A stretch of DNA of 38,456 nt from CAZUVM01 sp964623885 (lineage in GTDB: Bacteria; Verrucomicrobiota; Verrucomicrobiia; Limisphaerales; UBA8199), in assembly GCA_964623885.1 (NCBI GenBank), contig CAZUVM010000240.1:1-38456 (forward strand), written 5' to 3'. The position numbers were made by a program, and so were the translations under genes. The notes under the pieces were generated by a model, which saw only the letters and a program-made list of their open reading frames with translations, had not been told where the DNA came from and did no database searches. This document shows positions 16,244-23,914 of this stretch, piece by piece (the stretch's first letter is position 1; each line of letters opens with the position of its first letter).

Positions 16244-16903
16244 TCATTTGCCTTTTCTTTTGCTGTCGAACCAGTGCACTTCCAGGCAACGCCTAATGGC
16301 CATGCGAGCCCGGTGCAGCATTACCCATACATTGTTCGGTGAAACCCCTAAATCCTTACAGATTTCATCGGAAGAGGCACCATCCATTTCGCGCAACAAA
16401 AACACCTGGGCGATCTTATTGGGTAAGCGCGATAAGCAGCCCTTTAGGACCTCTTGAAATTCTTTGCTGACAACAGCTTCTTCGGGCGTTTCCCAGGCTT
16501 TGGGCGAGGCCGCTTTCAGCCACCCGTCCTTACCCACCCCGTCAGCCGCGAACGCGTTCGTTTCCTCGGGCAAAGAGGACTCCAAGTCTGCCAATGAAAC
16601 CTCACGGCCCTGCAATCGGTAATAATCGGTGAGCTTGTTTCGCAGAATCCCGAATAGCCAGGCGCGTTCGCTGGAGCGACCTGCGAAGCTGCTTTTCGCC
16701 TTAAGAGCGGCGAGGAACGTTTCCTGGACTAAATCCTGAGCGATGGCGCGATCTCGCACCCGTAGCGCCGCAAAGCCGAACAAAGCGTCGCCATGCTCTT
16801 CGACCCATCGCTCAGGGTTCAGAAACGATTCAGGGCAAGAGTCCGATCTTGTGGCTTTCGTATCGGGTGCCAGGAAACTATGCTGCTGTTCCACTTTGAT
16901 CAT
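16244..16903 (-). CDS. ECF sigma factor, about 219 aa
   Basis: Region 2 is clear: WVEEHGDALFGFAALRVRDRAIAQDLVQETFLAALKA then ERAWLFGILRNKLTDYYR, about residues 33-95. Region 4 lies near the C-terminus: CLSRLPNKIAQVFLLREMDGASSDEICKDLGVSPNNVWVMLHRARMAIRRCL, with a standard helix-turn-helix. A 55-residue linker (DLESSLPEETNAFAADGVG) is longer than usual. The start is uncertain: the frame is open to 17083, with in-frame ATGs at 16984, 16945 and 16903 and none with a strong ribosome site. I chose 16903 because the family domain begins shortly after. The zinc-finger protein downstream is its probable anti-sigma partner. It belongs to a different ECF group from the two kinase-linked sigma factors here. 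Confidence 0.88.
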   Translation of the reverse strand: MIKVEQQHSFLAPDTKATRSDSCPESFLNPERWVEEHGDALFGFAALRVRDRAIAQDLVQETFLAALKAKSSFAGRSSERAWLFGILRNKLTDYYRLQGREVSLADLESSLPEETNAFAADGVGKDGWLKAASPKAWETPEEAVVSKEFQEVLKGCLSRLPNKIAQVFLLREMDGASSDEICKDLGVSPNNVWVMLHRARMAIRRCLEVHWFDSKRKGK

Positions 16904-17526
16904 CGTTGCAACCGGGCTGGAAAGGTCCTCGTACTGCAAGGCCATGACCTGCTCATAATCCAATGCCTGGCGCAGACGTTTCATCGCTAAACCAGCGCAT
17001 GGACAATCGAACGACTCTGCGGTTTCGTCAATGCAACACCGAAAAGTTAAAGAAAAGGCGCTGCCAATCCCGTAAGCATTCACCGAATCCCGCTAATCGT
17101 GGCGCGGTGCAGATGACCGTCAAACTTCACCCAGACATAGCCACCGCCTACCTGCAGACTATCTATTGAGCGCGTAGCGATACGGCAGACACTGACAAGT
17201 TTTTCGCTCACGTCCGGCTGCCGGGAACGCCGGCATCACCTGTCGGCTTCCTGGCTCGTGGCGCGAATGTCCTCGTCAGCGGGTTCAAGCAGCGTCCGCT
17301 GCTCGAGTCGGATTTCTTGATCGGTTCGATGCCGAACCAACGGGGTTTTAATCATTTGTTGTCATCGGGAAATGCGAAAAGGCCGAGAGCGGCAGGGACC
17401 GCCACAGCCAATGATGCCCCTTGGAAGGTCATCGTCGGCTCCTGGAATCACATTGTGGGCAACCGGAGTTTTAATCACTGGTCATTGACCTTGGCAAGGG
17501 TTTAACGTGGCACTTATTCTCGGCGC
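16904..17526. other. Stretch without a recognised gene
   Basis: The right part of the upstream open frame of the sigma gene (to 17083) may be coding if a longer start is used. From 17084 to 17526 I recognise no protein. There is a perfect 6-bp hairpin, TGCCGG-GAACG-CCGGCA, at 17219-17235. An imperfect direct repeat around GTTTTAATCA occurs at about 17343 and 17467. A 62-codon frame at 17317-17505 (+) has no recognisable features. Confidence 0.5.
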
Positions 17527-17808
17527 ATGGCCCAACCACATGAAACACCTGACGAGCAAGCGGGCCAATTTGCGAGAAGACTCAAGCGACTCGGCGTTCG
17601 CTTTGTGCTTCCGGGCGTGATTACTTTCATCGTTTATTTCCTCAGCATCGGACCGGCTTTTCGATTGGCCAGCGACAGCCACAACTCACTGGCAGAATAT
17701 TCGCTTTACATCTATTTCCCGCTTCTGGCCCTCGGCCGCTGGCACCCATTCGGTGAACTGCTCTTCTGGTACCTGGCCCTCAGGGGTTGGCGTCCTATTG
17801 TCGCGTAG
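17527..17808 (+). CDS. Small hypothetical membrane protein, 93 aa
   Basis: Not recognised. It is the only plausible plus-strand gene between the two sigma operons. The N-terminal 23 residues are hydrophilic (PHETPDEQAGQFARRLKR). A hydrophobic segment follows (VRFVLPGVITFIVYFLSIG, about 24-43), and a second near 60-83 (LYIYFPLLALG and ELLFWYLAL), so two membrane helices with both ends in the cytoplasm are likely. There is no clear Shine-Dalgarno. It converges on the sigma gene at 17853-18599, ending 45 bp from it. No functional assignment is possible from sequence. Confidence 0.5.
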   Translation: MAQPHETPDEQAGQFARRLKRLGVRFVLPGVITFIVYFLSIGPAFRLASDSHNSLAEYSLYIYFPLLALGRWHPFGELLFWYLALRGWRPIVA

Positions 17809-17852
17809 ACTTCGGCAACGCCCGTTCTTTATCGGATTCCGGATGGGCGGGT

Positions 17853-18599
17853 TTAAAGCAGCGCCTCCAACAGATAGCGCAATTCTTCATCCACCTGCGC
17901 CCGGTCGCTGAGCGTTTGGCCGATCTCGGTTTTGAGCACCTCGCGAAAGCGGCGGCGTAACCGGTGGATTGCGACCTTTAGCGCGCCTTCATTGAGGCCA
18001 AGTTGGCGCGCGGTTTCGGCTTGGGAAATGTGTTGAATCTCGCCGTTGAGCCACGGTTTCAGCGCTTCAAATTGTGCGGTCTTGCCGGCAAGCTGTTGTT
18101 CCCTGGCGAGAACCCCGAGGGCGCGCTCCAGCATTGTGAGCGCCCACTTGCGGTCAAACTCGCGTTCAGGATTGGGCGCGGCGGGGTCGGGCAGTTGCAG
18201 TCCGGGAGAGGTGTCGGTGCCGGGCTCGAGCGGCTGCAAGGCCTGGCCGCCACCTCGTTTTTGCCGACGGTCGTTTTTGCGTATGTCCGCCTGGAAATGC
18301 TTCACCGCCCCGAGCAGGAAGGAGCGGAAACAGCCGCGCGAAGGTTCCACGCCTTCAATGCCATGCCTGGCAAGGAGGCGCTTGAAAAACTCCTGGGTCA
18401 GGTCCTTGTCAGCTTCTTCATCCGGGGTATTGCGGCGGATGAAGCCGAACACTGGCGCGTAATAAGCAGCGCATAAATCGCTCAACGCGGCTTTGGCTTG
18501 AGCCGAATCGCCGCGCGCCTGGAGCACCTGCGTCCAGCGGGTTGTCCGAAAGGCCTCGGGATGCGATACAGGTTCATCAAAACAGCCAGGGTCGGTCAC
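17853..18599 (-). CDS. ECF-like RNA polymerase sigma factor of the kinase-associated type, 248 aa
   Basis: This is a clear paralogue of the sigma factor at 10275-11066: TTRWTQVLQARGDSAQAKAAL and YYAPVFGFIRRN, DKDLTQEFFKRLLARHG, FRSFLLGAVKHFQADIRKND, the RGGGQ linker, then region 4 with ETARQLGLNEGALKVAIHRLRRRFRE and the tail VDEELRYLLEALL. The start is GTG at 18599. The GTGA overlap with the kinase stop codon (4 bp) indicates translational coupling, so kinase and sigma factor should be made in a fixed ratio. It probably directs transcription in response to the kinase encoded upstream; its target promoters are unknown. Confidence 0.92.
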   Translation of the reverse strand: MTDPGCFDEPVSHPEAFRTTRWTQVLQARGDSAQAKAALSDLCAAYYAPVFGFIRRNTPDEEADKDLTQEFFKRLLARHGIEGVEPSRGCFRSFLLGAVKHFQADIRKNDRRQKRGGGQALQPLEPGTDTSPGLQLPDPAAPNPEREFDRKWALTMLERALGVLAREQQLAGKTAQFEALKPWLNGEIQHISQAETARQLGLNEGALKVAIHRLRRRFREVLKTEIGQTLSDRAQVDEELRYLLEALL

Positions 18600-20458
18600 G
18601 GCTCGATAGGCAGTGTTTTCAGGGATTGAAGCGCCTTTGCCATTGTCCCGGCCAGCCCGCTGCCGGCAATGTAATTGGTTCGCTCGATCTCGTGCGGAAC
18701 CGTCTTAATCGCCGGGGAGTGGAGTGGTTGGACCAAAATCCGCAACTCGATGCTTGAAGGGGAATGGTGGCCTTTGCCCTGTTCAGGCGTTTCAAAGTCC
18801 ACTAAACGAACCGCGCGTTGATAGCCCGAGCGCACGGTTTGAGGCAGAATCATTGCGACCGCGTGATAAGCCGGGGTTGTGAGCCGTTGGCTGGAAGTAA
18901 AGCCAAGCCCGAGATTAACGTTCCACTGAGCATCGTTGGTGCCTGGACTGTCTTCAGGCAACGGAAGTCCTAATTGCGCCAGCACTGTGTGGGCAGCGGC
19001 ATTTGTCATGGCCGAACATTCGCATGAAATAACACAATAGGGAACATCAACGCCTCCGGCCGGGCCCACTTTGAAGTAAGCGCTGAAGCCCGGGAGGATT
19101 GTCGGCACATCGTTATCCCAGCGAACAAACAAAATGCTTGCCATGCTGTTTGCCGGCACAAACAAATCGAATGCCCAATCCATCTGCTCCGGCCCATGCG
19201 GCTGAAAATGAACGGACGGCGAAGGCCCGATGACGAATTTGCCCGCGGCTTCGGTTCCCGCGTCCATGGCCACCTTTGCCGCCTGGCGTGCCTGCCTTTC
19301 TGCTTCCCGGGCAATTCTAAACCTGACCACAAGCACTCCAATGACCACAAGAACGAATGGCAAAACGATAAGGCCTAAGACAGTTACTGCAAATCGTTTC
19401 CAGAACCGGTCGGATCTGTTAGCGGGTATTCGAGCGCGGGCTGAACCGGGAGTCGGCGCACCCGGCGAAGAGGTAATCGTTTCAACCTGAGTTTTGACTT
19501 CACCGGCACTTTTTTGTCGATATTGCCGCTCCTTTTCCAAAGCCCGAAGCACTACTTCATCCACACGCGCATCCACTGAGGATTTCTCGGAAGGCGGGGC
19601 GAATCTGCCGAGCGGCAACTCACCGGTTAACATTTCATAAAACACAACACCCAGGGAATAGATGTCCGCGCGTTGGTCCACGTCCTCAGGATGTTCGAGT
19701 TGTTCGGGGGCCATGTAATGCGGCGTCCCCAGCGTTTTGCCGGTCTCAGTCAGCGTGGGTGCATTGGGCGCGCGGTCCTTTACTCTTCCGCCGGAAGGTA
19801 CCGACACCAGCAGTTGAGTTTCTATGGCTATCAGTTTTGCGATACCGAAGTCGGCAATTTTAACGCGTCCTTTCGCGTCGAGCAGAATGTTCTCCGGCTT
19901 GATATCGCGGTGAAGAACGCCTTCATTGTGCGCAAACTGCAGCGCATCGCAGATTTTGGGGACGATCGCCAACGCTTGTTGCGGAGTGAAGCGCCCCACC
20001 TTCATCGCCTGGCGCAGGTTCACTCCATCCACAAACTCCATCACCAGATAGAACAATCCATTAGCCTGGCCGAAATCGTGGATGGTCACGATATTGGGAT
20101 GATTGAGGCGCGCCAGCGTCCGGGCTTCGCGCGCAAACCGCTCGGCAAAGGTGGGGTCAGACGCAAGCGATCGCGGCAAAATCTTCAGGGCCACGAGCCG
20201 CTCCAATTTGGGCTGCCGAGCCTTATATACGAATCCCATCCCGCCTTGACCAACCAGTTCCAAAATTTCAAGCTGAGGAAATGCTTCAGCCAATTCCTGT
20301 GGTGCGAGCGGCGGCGCCTTAGCATCCCCGCCTTCGCCCGCCTCGGTTCCAATGGAAGCTTGCAACAGCACGCACTTGGGACAAAGCCCCGGTGGGGCCT
20401 CAGCCGGAATTTCCCCGCCGCATTTCTGACATATCCTTGGTCGAGACGTATCGCTCAT
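18596..20458 (-). CDS. Membrane Ser/Thr protein kinase with N-terminal zinc ribbon, 620 aa
   Basis: The zinc ribbon (C10-x2-C13, C26-x2-C29) is followed by a Hanks-type kinase domain (about residues 63-345): VGQGGMGFVYKA loop (69-80), VALK lysine K92, HRDIKPEN with catalytic D185, DFG at 203-205, then APEQ and ADIYSLG. A segment rich in hydroxyl residues and prolines precedes a transmembrane helix (about 362-390, VTVLGLIVLPFVLVVIGVLVV). The C-terminal region of about 230 residues, probably extracytoplasmic, has no fold I recognise; it contains HTVLAQLGLPLPED and a pair of nearby cysteines (ISCECS). It therefore differs from the TPR sensor of the other kinase. It is first in a two-gene operon with the sigma factor. 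A lone TTGTAAT box lies 30-36 bp before the ATG without the second box. Confidence 0.93.
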   Translation of the reverse strand: MSDTSRPRICQKCGGEIPAEAPPGLCPKCVLLQASIGTEAGEGGDAKAPPLAPQELAEAFPQLEILELVGQGGMGFVYKARQPKLERLVALKILPRSLASDPTFAERFAREARTLARLNHPNIVTIHDFGQANGLFYLVMEFVDGVNLRQAMKVGRFTPQQALAIVPKICDALQFAHNEGVLHRDIKPENILLDAKGRVKIADFGIAKLIAIETQLLVSVPSGGRVKDRAPNAPTLTETGKTLGTPHYMAPEQLEHPEDVDQRADIYSLGVVFYEMLTGELPLGRFAPPSEKSSVDARVDEVVLRALEKERQYRQKSAGEVKTQVETITSSPGAPTPGSARARIPANRSDRFWKRFAVTVLGLIVLPFVLVVIGVLVVRFRIAREAERQARQAAKVAMDAGTEAAGKFVIGPSPSVHFQPHGPEQMDWAFDLFVPANSMASILFVRWDNDVPTILPGFSAYFKVGPAGGVDVPYCVISCECSAMTNAAAHTVLAQLGLPLPEDSPGTNDAQWNVNLGLGFTSSQRLTTPAYHAVAMILPQTVRSGYQRAVRLVDFETPEQGKGHHSPSSIELRILVQPLHSPAIKTVPHEIERTNYIAGSGLAGTMAKALQSLKTLPIEP

Positions 20459-20706
20459 GCCCCTTCCTGAGACATTTGGTGATCCAAATTACAAGAAATC
20501 CGCCGAATTCTGAAGGTAATTCCGGGAAGCACGCTGGAATTTATGGCATGCAATTTCTTCTCAACTTGCACGATGTAGCAAGAAAGATAAAATGAGCGAC
20601 CACCAAGCCATTTCACCTAATATGTCCGACACCGACCCAAACGAGTTTGCTGACAGAGAAAAGTTTCTTCGGAGTAGCAGTGTTGAGTTGTTCGAACGTT
20701 AAAGAG

Positions 20707-22662
20707 ATGAACCAAAACCGTCTTTCACTGGCGTTTTGCCTCTTGGCTTGGGTTACCTATGGTCTATGCCAGGGTGCCGCTGAGAATGCGGCTGATGCGC
20801 GGCCCGACGATTGGCCTTGTTATGGTCGTGACGCGGGCGGGATGCGGTATTCGCCGCTTACTCAGATTAACCGAAGCAACGTCTCCAAACTGAAAGTTGC
20901 CTGGGTGTATCACACTTGCGATATCTCCGACGGCCACGGCCGAACAAAGAGGAGCGGCTTTGAAACCACGCCTATATTCGTCGACGGCAGGCTCTACCTC
21001 ACCACCCCATTTAACCGCGTGATAGCGCTGGACCCGGAACGAGGAACCAAGCTTTGGGCTTATGACCCGAAGACCGATCTAAAGCTGGATTTCGGTGATG
21101 GCTTGATCAACCGGGGCGTCGCCACCTGCGTAGATCACGCCCAGCCAGATCTGCCGGGCCAGCTTGGCCGGCGCCGAGTTTTCGAGGCAACGCTTGATGC
21201 CAGACTCATCGCCATTGATGCGGCGACTGGGCTCCCCTGCTCCGATTTCGGGAATAAAGGCCAGGTCAGTCTCCGGCAGGTTGCGCGTTACCGGCCGGGT
21301 CGATATCACATGACTTCGCCGCCTGCGGTCGTTGATGACCTGGTCGTAGTCGGTTCCGCGATCGATGACAACGCCAGGGCGGATATGCCCAGCGGAGTTG
21401 TGCGCGCGTTCGATGTTCGTACGGGCGCGCTGCGTTGGAGTTGGGAGCCGCTTCCTCCCAACGCCCGCAATGGCTCTGGCGGAAAACCCTGGCACACCGG
21501 CGCCGCTAATGCCTGGACAACTATGGCGGTGGACCCGGCACGCCATTTAGTTTTCGTCCCGACCGGAAGCGCGAGTCCAGATTACTACGGCGGTTTGCGG
21601 CCCGGTGACGACAAATGGGCTGATTCCATTGTCGCCTTGCGCGCCCAAAGCGGTGAATTGGCGTGGGGCTTTCAACTCGTCCACCATGACCTTTGGGACT
21701 ATGACTGCGCGTCGCCGCCTTTGTTGACGACCCTTGAACACGACGGGCACAAAGTCGACGTGGTCATCCAAGGCAACAAGACCGGCTTCCTTTATGTTCT
21801 CAATCGCGACACGGGTGTGCCGGTGTTCCCGGTGGCAGAACGCCCCGTGCCGCAGAGTGATGTCCCGGGCGAAGTGACTTCGCCCACCCAGCCTTTCCCC
21901 GTTGCGCCACCTCCCTTGGTCCCGCAAACGCTTCAGCTCGATCTCGCCTGGGCAGTGAGTGAAACCGAACGCCAAGCTTGCCTTCAGCGCCTCCAACCGC
22001 TGCGCAACGAGGGGATTTTTACACCACCGAGCCTGCGGGGCTCGCTCATTATCCCAGGGAATGTCGGCGGCATGAATTGGAGCGGTTACGCATTCGACCC
22101 GGAGCGAAGTTTTCTGGTGGCCAACGTCAACAACCTGGCGGCCAAGGTGAGGCTTGTGCCACGCGCGGAGTTCGAGGATTCCAGGCGCCGAAGCGAAGCC
22201 GGCGAATACACTGCTCAGGAGGGAACGCCTTATGGTTTGTTTCGCAGCTTCCTCCAGGCCCCCTCAGACTTGCCTTGCAGCCCTCCACCTTGGGGCATGC
22301 TCACTGCGGTAGACATGGTTAGGGGCACAATCCGTTGGCAGGTGCCTTTGGGTTCAATGCAGGATTTCGGCGGCAGCCATCCTCCAATTCCGGCTGGGTC
22401 CATCAGTCTAGGCGGGCCGATCGTAACTGCGGGCGGATTGATCTTTATCGCCGGGACATTCGACTCATTCCTGAGGGCCTTCGATATTGAAACGGGCAAG
22501 GAACTCTGGAAAGCCGACCTTCCGGCACCTGGGTGTGCGGTGCCGATGACCTATATGGTGAAGCAGGGCGGTAAACAGTACGTTGTGATCGCAGCAGGTG
22601 GACATGCAAAGGTGAGCGAAGGGAAGCAGAGCGATTCCTTGGTGGCCTTCGCTTTGCCCTAA
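20707..22662 (+). CDS. Exported PQQ-dependent dehydrogenase-like quinoprotein, 651 aa
   Basis: The start at ATG 20707 gives a signal peptide (NRLSLAFCLLAWVTYGLCQGAA). Motifs of the membrane-bound or soluble glucose dehydrogenase branch run in order: GGMRYSPLTQINRSNVSKL, ETTPIFVDGRLYLTTPFNRVIALD, RVFEATLDARLIAIDAATG, MTSPPAVVDDLVVVGSAI, HHDLWDYD, QGNKTGFLYVLNRDTG, GMNWSGYAFDP, GGPIVTAGGLIFIAGTFDSFLRAFD and TYMVKQGGKQYVVIAAGGHAK. This is an eight-bladed quinoprotein propeller. The five-helix membrane anchor of E. coli Gcd is absent and there is no CxxCH haem motif, so the protein is probably periplasmic. It should oxidise a sugar or alcohol with PQQ and pass electrons to the respiratory chain. 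No pqq biosynthesis genes are in the window. It is divergent from the kinase operon. Confidence 0.9.
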   Translation: MNQNRLSLAFCLLAWVTYGLCQGAAENAADARPDDWPCYGRDAGGMRYSPLTQINRSNVSKLKVAWVYHTCDISDGHGRTKRSGFETTPIFVDGRLYLTTPFNRVIALDPERGTKLWAYDPKTDLKLDFGDGLINRGVATCVDHAQPDLPGQLGRRRVFEATLDARLIAIDAATGLPCSDFGNKGQVSLRQVARYRPGRYHMTSPPAVVDDLVVVGSAIDDNARADMPSGVVRAFDVRTGALRWSWEPLPPNARNGSGGKPWHTGAANAWTTMAVDPARHLVFVPTGSASPDYYGGLRPGDDKWADSIVALRAQSGELAWGFQLVHHDLWDYDCASPPLLTTLEHDGHKVDVVIQGNKTGFLYVLNRDTGVPVFPVAERPVPQSDVPGEVTSPTQPFPVAPPPLVPQTLQLDLAWAVSETERQACLQRLQPLRNEGIFTPPSLRGSLIIPGNVGGMNWSGYAFDPERSFLVANVNNLAAKVRLVPRAEFEDSRRRSEAGEYTAQEGTPYGLFRSFLQAPSDLPCSPPPWGMLTAVDMVRGTIRWQVPLGSMQDFGGSHPPIPAGSISLGGPIVTAGGLIFIAGTFDSFLRAFDIETGKELWKADLPAPGCAVPMTYMVKQGGKQYVVIAAGGHAKVSEGKQSDSLVAFALP

Positions 22663-22868
22663 TCTTGTTGCGCAATAAGAAGCAGGAACAACTCTCACAG
22701 ATCTCAATTTGCAATTCCGTTCCATTCAGTCCCGAATCATATCTTAATCATTTCGAACGTCGTCAAATCCTGCCAAATGTTATAGCGAGGGTGGCGGCGG
22801 CTTTCAGCAGCTAACTGCCTGGAGGCATCCACCAGAGAGTCGAACCGGCAGCAGAAACAGCCACCGGA

Positions 22869-23726
22869 TCACAGCAGACCGAGGGTTCCCGTAAGTTCGC
22901 TAACCTGGTCTGTTGCATAGGATTCACGCCATTGAGCTCCAAACACAGCACGTTCGTGCGGTGAATAGAAATGCTTCATGATTTTCGTATTATACCGCGC
23001 CGCCACAAATGACGGCGGTAGCCGCAGTTTATCACGCACGGAGAGATATTGCCGCGCGTACGCCTTTTCACGCCCAACATTCCGATGCACGACCGCCGCC
23101 ACCTCGCAGCCGAGGAATTCGTTCAGCATGCGGGGCAATTTTGCGAGCGCCTCCGTGCGATAAACCAACACCCGGGCGAAATTGTTCTCAAAGACTGCGT
23201 AGCCTATGTCCTTGGGGAACGCCGTGCGGTACACGTCAATTCCCACTGTCTGGCGCAGTTCCCAATCGAACCATTTATCTAATGCAGCAAACATTTTTGG
23301 CCGCAGCAGGATCTCGCGACAAAGTTCAGGAGTCAGATCCTCAAGCTGAGGAGCAAAATAGTCGTAGTTTTGAAAAATCGAAGAAAGGGCCAGGCCAATT
23401 AATTCGCGCACGCCGGTGATGATTTCGACTTTGGGAATCGGGAGTCTCAGCGAGCGCAGCACTTTGCGCCAGCGCAAGGCGCTCGATAATCTTCGACTCG
23501 TCTCTAATTGCGGTTGGGCCAAATCCTTCCAAGACTGGCTAGTGCGCCCGCCATCCACGCAATCCTTAACGTGCTCGGCAATCGCAGCACGAAGAAAATG
23601 GAGGCGGAAAAGCCGATGCGGCAGATCGCAACTCTCCAGAGTCGCCTCTACCGTCTCCGAACCCGTCTTCGGCATTGCATAAACCAGCAGCAGACGGTCC
23701 AAAATCAGATCCCGCGAAAGTGCCAT
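22869..23726 (-). CDS. Sulfotransferase-like / putative capsular polysaccharide synthesis protein (NKWYS type), 285 aa
   Basis: The start at ATG 23726 has an AGGGG ribosome site seven bases upstream; the frame is open further but those residues look unrelated. LLLVYAMPKTGSETVEATL near the N-terminus resembles the phosphosulfate-binding loop of PAPS-dependent sulfotransferases (PKTGSxT). KVEIITGVRELIGLALSSIFQN (about 100-121) fits the 3'-phosphate binding helix region (usually RDP; here VRE). KWFDWELRQTVGIDVYRTAFPKDIGYAVFE then RVLVYRTEAL resembles PF10364. The likely role is modification of a surface polysaccharide or other exported glycan. It stands alone with 190-200 bp of gene-free sequence on each side. 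Substrate unknown. Confidence 0.72.
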   Translation of the reverse strand: MALSRDLILDRLLLVYAMPKTGSETVEATLESCDLPHRLFRLHFLRAAIAEHVKDCVDGGRTSQSWKDLAQPQLETSRRLSSALRWRKVLRSLRLPIPKVEIITGVRELIGLALSSIFQNYDYFAPQLEDLTPELCREILLRPKMFAALDKWFDWELRQTVGIDVYRTAFPKDIGYAVFENNFARVLVYRTEALAKLPRMLNEFLGCEVAAVVHRNVGREKAYARQYLSVRDKLRLPPSFVAARYNTKIMKHFYSPHERAVFGAQWRESYATDQVSELTGTLGLL

Positions 23727-23914
23727 ACAACAGCCCCTGTTTCTTTGGAGGCAAACAGCCCTCCACACCCATTCCACAGGGGACTAAGACCCAGTATAGA
23801 CGGTGGTGATGCACCTTCGCATGGGGTGAATACTCCATCCAAAATTCTTCCGACTTCCAATCACGGCGCAATTATCAGGAGCCGTTTTGCGGGTCCAACG
23901 GCCACATTGCCGTT

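Noticed and set aside
17317..17505. 62-codon plus-strand frame as a gene
   Set aside because: No ribosome site, no recognisable motif and an unlikely composition; treated as non-coding.
20459..20500. Copy of the bipartite element before the 620-aa kinase
   Set aside because: TTGTAAT is present at a similar distance from the ATG, but the second box reads TCTCAGGA and matches TTGTAGCA at only half the positions.
20560..20600. Plus-strand GATGTAGCA as a promoter box for the quinoprotein gene
   Set aside because: No GTAAY box lies 15-16 nt upstream and it is over 120 bp from the start codon.
23897..23914. Terminator after the giant gene
   Set aside because: A 6-bp inverted repeat (AACGGC/GCCGTT) follows the stop codon, but there is no T-run and the stem is weak.
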